From Roseivirga sp. (GTDB lineage Bacteria > Bacteroidota > Bacteroidia > Cytophagales > Cyclobacteriaceae), in NCBI GenBank assembly GCA_018402485.1, contig JAGYIY010000001.1, positions 1,272,001 through 1,336,000 of the forward strand: a stretch of DNA of 64,000 nt, given 5' to 3'. The position numbers and the translations under genes were made by a program. Below, in pieces: positions 60,987 through 64,000 of the stretch; position 1 is the first letter of the stretch; the number at the start of each line of letters is the position of its first letter. The notes beneath the pieces were generated by a model. It saw nothing but the letters and a program-made list of their open reading frames with translations. It was not told where the DNA came from and did no database searches.

Positions 60987-62297
60987 TTAGACAGGTTCGC
61001 CAAACAAGTCAAACTCTGTTGCATCTGTGATTTTAATTGCTGCATAGTCTCCTACTCTTAAATAATGTTCTTTGGCAGAAACAATCACCTCATTGTCTAC
61101 TTCTGGAGAATCATGCTCCGTTCTACCTATAAAATTACCACTTTCTTTTCGATCGATAAGCACTTTAAAAGTTTGTCCGATTTTGCCTTGGTTGATATCG
61201 TACGAAATACCTTCTTGCAACTGCATGACGGCATTGGCACGTTCTTGTTTGACATCTTCCGGCACATCGTCTTCCATTCCAAAAGCATGTGTGTCTTCTT
61301 CATGCGAGTAAGTGAATATGCCTAATCGATCGAATCTTGATTGTTCTACAAACTCCATCATTTCCTGAAAATCCGCTTCTGTCTCTCCAGGATGTCCGGC
61401 AATCAGCGTGGTACGAATGGCAATACCAGGAACACGATCACGCATTTGTGTCAGCAAGGCTGCGGTCTTCTCTCGAGTTGTGCCCCTTCGCATTAACTTG
61501 AGCATTCTCGTAGACCCATGCTGAAGCGGAATGTCTAGGTAATTGCAGATATTCGAACGCTGAGCCATTACATCTAATACATCTGTAGGAAAACCAGTCG
61601 GGAAAGCATAATGCAATCTGATCCATTCAATTCCATCCACATCGGACAAACGCTGTAGCAATTCAGCTAAATTCCTTTTTTTGTATAGATCAAGACCATA
61701 GTAGGTTGAATCTTGAGCAATCAGCAGCAACTCTTTGGTGCCATTTTTGGCCAAATGTTGTGCTTCTTTGACCAACTCCTCTATAGGGCGCGATACATGG
61801 CCACCACGCATCAGAGGGATAGCACAAAAAGAACAGGGGCGATCGCAGCCTTCGGCAATTTTCATGTAGGCATAGTGCTGTTGTCCGGCCACTAATCGTT
61901 CCCCGACCAATTCATGCTTATAGTCAGCTTTAAATTTCTTTAAAAGGTTAGGTAATTCTCTTGTACCGAAAAAGGCATCGACTTGAGGGATTTCGTTTTC
62001 CAAATCTGTTCTGTAGCGTTCGGAAAGGCAGCCACTTACATATACTTTTTCAATCAGGCCCTCCTCTTTGGCATCAACATAACGAAGGATGGTATCGATA
62101 GATTCTTGCTTGGCATTGTCGATAAAGCCGCAGGTATTAATGATAACGATGTTGGCATCATCATTTTTAGACTCATGATGTGTGTCGATGCCATTCCCTC
62201 GCAGCTGGCTCAGCATCACTTCTGAATCTACTAGGTTTTTGGAGCAGCCTAGTGTAACGATATTTACTTTGTCTTTTTTGAGTCCCTTTGCCTTCAT
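60987..62297 (-). CDS. rimO: ribosomal protein uS12 methylthiotransferase RimO
   Basis: A 436-residue radical SAM enzyme that methylthiolates an Asp in ribosomal protein uS12. The N-terminal UPF0004 domain has VNIVTLGCSKNLVDSEVM and further Cys in INTCGF and VSGCL. The radical SAM CX3CX2C is in EGCDRPCSFCAIPLMRGGHVSR, and the C-terminal TRAM domain ends at FDLFGEP. The start is supported by a -7 box 16 nt upstream. Confidence 0.95.
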   Translation of the reverse strand: MKAKGLKKDKVNIVTLGCSKNLVDSEVMLSQLRGNGIDTHHESKNDDANIVIINTCGFIDNAKQESIDTILRYVDAKEEGLIEKVYVSGCLSERYRTDLENEIPQVDAFFGTRELPNLLKKFKADYKHELVGERLVAGQQHYAYMKIAEGCDRPCSFCAIPLMRGGHVSRPIEELVKEAQHLAKNGTKELLLIAQDSTYYGLDLYKKRNLAELLQRLSDVDGIEWIRLHYAFPTGFPTDVLDVMAQRSNICNYLDIPLQHGSTRMLKLMRRGTTREKTAALLTQMRDRVPGIAIRTTLIAGHPGETEADFQEMMEFVEQSRFDRLGIFTYSHEEDTHAFGMEDDVPEDVKQERANAVMQLQEGISYDINQGKIGQTFKVLIDRKESGNFIGRTEHDSPEVDNEVIVSAKEHYLRVGDYAAIKITDATEFDLFGEPV

Positions 62298-62313
62298 TCT
62301 ACGAATTTGCCTG

Positions 62314-62321
62314 CAAAGGTA
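62314..62321 (-). promoter_or_regulatory. -7 element of the rimO-bshC-fau operon
   Basis: TACCTTTG on the minus strand matches TAnnTTTG, 16 nt upstream of the rimO ATG, leaving a 5' UTR of about 10 nt. Confidence 0.55.
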
Positions 62322-62429
62322 ATGAATTCTAAAGGCCTTCTACTGAATTTTTTACATTGAGGTATTCTAATAGGGCTTCCTAGATATTAGGTGCTATTGA
62401 AAACCCGCTTAGACTTGTATTTTGCTGCA

Positions 62430-63383
62430 TCACTTTGAAAACAAAGAATTTACAAATTCAACTTTATTGAAAATTTGCAGGTCTTCTACTTTTTCGCCAA
62501 CGCCAATGTACTTGACAGGTATCTTAAATTGATCGGAGATACCAATAACTACTCCACCCTTTGCAGTTCCGTCAAGTTTGGTAATGGCCAAGGCCGTTAC
62601 TTCTGTAGCCTTGGTGAATTCTTTGGCTTGTAAGAATGCATTTTGCCCGGTGGAACCATCCAATACCAATAAGATTTCGTGTGGGGCTTCCGGAATGAAC
62701 TTCTGCATAACGCGTTTGATTTTACTCAGCTCATTCATCAAGTTAACTTTGGTATGTAAGCGACCCGCAGTATCGATGATAACCAAATCTGCTTGCTTTT
62801 CAACGCCTTCCTTCACAGCATCATAAGCTACTGCGCTTGGGTCGGTATTCATGCCATGGGCCACTACCGGCACATCAATGCGTTCTCCCCACAATTTCAA
62901 TTGATCAACCGCTGCGGCACGGAAGGTGTCTGCAGCACCTAAAATTACTGACTTACCTTTGTTTTTGAATTGGGCAGCGAGCTTTCCAATGGTAGTGGTT
63001 TTTCCTACCCCATTAACGCCTACGACAAGAATGACATAGGGCTTGGGTCCATCGGGTAGTTGAAAGTCTATGAGGTCTTGGGTGTTGTTTTCTGAAAGCA
63101 AGGCCGCTATTTCGTCACGCAGGATGCGATCCAATTCATCCGTGTTCATGTATTTGTCGCGTGCCACTCGCTCCTCTATGCGCTCAATGATTTTTACTGT
63201 AGTATCGACGCCAACATCTGAAGTAATGAGAATCTCTTCCAGTTCATCCAAAATTTCATCATCTACCTTAGATTTGCCTGCAACGGCACGACCGATTTTT
63301 GAAAAGAGATTTTCTTTTGTTTTTTCTAACCCTTTATCGAGATTTTCTTTTTTGTCTTTAGAAAATAAACCGAATAAAGCCAT
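62430..63383 (-). CDS. ftsY: signal recognition particle receptor FtsY
   Basis: A 317-residue GTPase that docks SRP-ribosome complexes at the inner membrane. The short acidic/basic N-terminal part (ALFGLFSKDKKENLDKGLEKTKENLFSKIG) is followed by the N domain and the G domain with VVGVNGVGKTTTIGKLA (G1), DTFRAAAVDQL, DTAGRLHTK (G3) and ITKLDGTAKGG (G4). It lacks the long A domain of enterobacteria, normal for this phylum. It lies after the rpmG-DUF4295 terminator. Confidence 0.96.
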   Translation of the reverse strand: MALFGLFSKDKKENLDKGLEKTKENLFSKIGRAVAGKSKVDDEILDELEEILITSDVGVDTTVKIIERIEERVARDKYMNTDELDRILRDEIAALLSENNTQDLIDFQLPDGPKPYVILVVGVNGVGKTTTIGKLAAQFKNKGKSVILGAADTFRAAAVDQLKLWGERIDVPVVAHGMNTDPSAVAYDAVKEGVEKQADLVIIDTAGRLHTKVNLMNELSKIKRVMQKFIPEAPHEILLVLDGSTGQNAFLQAKEFTKATEVTALAITKLDGTAKGGVVIGISDQFKIPVKYIGVGEKVEDLQIFNKVEFVNSLFSK

Positions 63384-63403
63384 GATGCTGAGTGATTGAG
63401 TGA

Positions 63404-63430
63404 AATAAAAAAGTCCCTGAACGGGACTTC
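63404..63430 (-). terminator. terminator between DUF4295 and ftsY
   Basis: On the minus strand AAGTCCC pairs with GGGACTT over a 5-nt loop, followed by TTTTTT. It separates the ribosomal-protein transcript from ftsY, perhaps incompletely. Confidence 0.75.
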
Positions 63431-63454
63431 AATATAGCTTAAAAAAGACTTGGA

Positions 63455-63610
63455 TTACTTATCAGACAAAACTGTTTTTACCATGTCCTCAACAACCATT
63501 TCTTCTTTGAAAGTGTAAGCTCCTGTTTTTGGAGATTTTACAGCCTTAATTACTTTGGCATATTTTACGCCACCTTCTTTTTTTAATGTTGCTACTACCT
63601 TCTTAGCCAT
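63455..63610 (-). CDS. DUF4295 family small basic protein (51 aa)
   Basis: A 51-residue basic protein, MAKKVVATLKKEGGVKYAKV... ending KTVLSDK, that matches DUF4295, a Bacteroidota-specific family almost always encoded just after bL33. The MAKK start and Lys richness resemble ribosomal proteins, so a ribosome-associated role is suspected but unproven. It starts 2 nt after rpmG. Too short for many automatic callers. Confidence 0.9.
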   Translation of the reverse strand: MAKKVVATLKKEGGVKYAKVIKAVKSPKTGAYTFKEEMVVEDMVKTVLSDK

Positions 63611-63612
63611 GA

Positions 63613-63795
63613 TTATTTAATTTCTTTGTGGACAGTATATTTCTTCAAAATGGGGTTGTACTTCTTCAACTCCAAACGCTCGGTGGTGTTTCTACGGTTT
63701 TTTGTAGTGATGTATCTTGACGTTCCGGGTCTGCCGGACTCTTTGTGCTCGGTACATTCTAAAATTACCTGAACTCTATTACCTTTCTTAGCCAT
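63613..63795 (-). CDS. rpmG: 50S ribosomal protein bL33
   Basis: A 60-residue basic protein: [33 protein letters not shown] and [16 protein letters not shown] are standard bL33 features. Only one of the zinc-site Cys positions is filled (ECTE), so it is the Cys-poor, zinc-independent form. It leads a two-gene unit with DUF4295. rpmB (bL28), often immediately upstream in this phylum, is not present in the 118 nt before the next gene end. Confidence 0.95.
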   Translation of the reverse strand: MAKKGNRVQVILECTEHKESGRPGTSRYITTKNRRNTTERLELKKYNPILKKYTVHKEIK

Positions 63796-63822
63796 TTTTC
63801 TCTGCTTTCAAAATTCGGACTG

Positions 63823-63830
63823 CAAATATA
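63823..63830 (-). promoter_or_regulatory. -7 element of rpmG-DUF4295
   Basis: TATATTTG on the minus strand matches TAnnTTTG, 27 nt upstream of the rpmG ATG. A TTTG lies about 24 nt further up, somewhat far. Confidence 0.55.
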
Positions 63831-63913
63831 GCTAACTGTTTTTGATTATAAAATCAAAGGTAGGAAATTATTTAAAGTCTTTCAAGGTTGCGATTATAGC
63901 CTTTTTAAGAAGG

Positions 63914-64000
63914 TTATCTGTAATTGACATCCCCAGATTTCCCACCTCTTTTCTCCAATAAGCGAATTTTTTCGATCGAAATCTCTTTATCTATGGGTTT
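63914..64000 (-). CDS. C-terminal end of a gene entering from the right edge
   Basis: A minus-strand frame open from the right edge encodes 28 residues ending IEKIRLLEKRGGKSGDVNYR before the stop at 63914-63916. Codon use and the Lys/Glu/Arg-rich helix look like real coding sequence. A second frame gives a shorter open stretch ending at about 63870, so the choice is not certain. No family can be named. Confidence 0.4.
   Translation of the reverse strand, partial: KPIDKEISIEKIRLLEKRGGKSGDVNYR

Noticed and set aside
1-64000. Prophage, insertion sequences, integrons or defence islands
   Set aside because: No transposase, integrase, phage structural gene, restriction-modification or CRISPR-cas gene was found.

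Overview
The window looks like a core chromosomal segment of a Bacteroidota bacterium, most likely Cytophagales. Supporting signs are a SusC/SusD pair followed by an FG-GAP/ASPIC_UnbV lipoprotein, a type IX secretion cargo with a C-terminal sorting domain, Bacteroidota-specific small families (DUF4295, DUF4924, DUF5989, YtxJ), bacillithiol genes, an E1 alpha/beta fusion, and promoters of the Bacteroidota type (TTTG about 19 nt before TAnnTTTG) in place of -35/-10 boxes. I see no phage, insertion sequence, integron or CRISPR array, and little sign of recent transfer.

Layout. 1-5.7 kb: end of an alpha/beta hydrolase, a PLP/CBS beta-synthase-like enzyme, a TspO-like membrane protein, a small lipoprotein behind a palindromic operator, an apparent minus-strand small RNA, a PlsC acyltransferase, a LiaF-like membrane protein and tRNA-Leu(GAG). 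5.7-15.7 kb: a TonB receptor with a small membrane-anchored partner, M42 peptidase, fluoride channel, ACP phosphodiesterase, a DUF5916 outer-membrane protein, a methyltransferase and DUF4924. 15.7-29.6 kb: lepA, folD, queE, a PorE-like OmpA protein, then susC, susD and the FG-GAP lipoprotein. 29.7-35.5 kb: a tightly packed operon of an hldD-like epimerase, two unknown envelope proteins, and two paralogous membrane-anchored SGNH hydrolases flanking a 49-residue DUF5989 protein. 35.7-41.6 kb: DinB-like protein, rarA, YciI-like lipoprotein, nitroreductase, SLC13 transporter and sucD. 41.9-48.8 kb, minus strand: pheT, a coiled-coil protein, zapA and rny, then DUF1684, radC and rpsT, with a REP-like inverted-repeat element upstream of pheT. 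48.9-64 kb: a secreted tandem-repeat protein, ytxJ, the E1 fusion, an M16 peptidase with ispF and mnmD, a large type IX secreted protein with a lipoprotein partner, then minus-strand fau, bshC, rimO, ftsY, DUF4295 and rpmG, and the tail of one more gene at the right edge.

How they fit together. bshC (thiol synthesis) and ytxJ (thiol-linked redox protein) point to bacillithiol as a low-molecular-weight thiol. The PorE-like protein and the sorting-domain protein indicate type IX secretion. pheT, the coiled-coil gene, zapA and rny form one leftward cluster joining translation, cell division and RNA turnover. The most system-like and least understood unit is the hldD/SGNH/DUF5989/SGNH operon, which looks like an envelope-glycan modification module. 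At the regulatory level, the candidate small RNA near 3.7 kb, the REP-like element near 46.8 kb and two starts that appear leaderless stand out.
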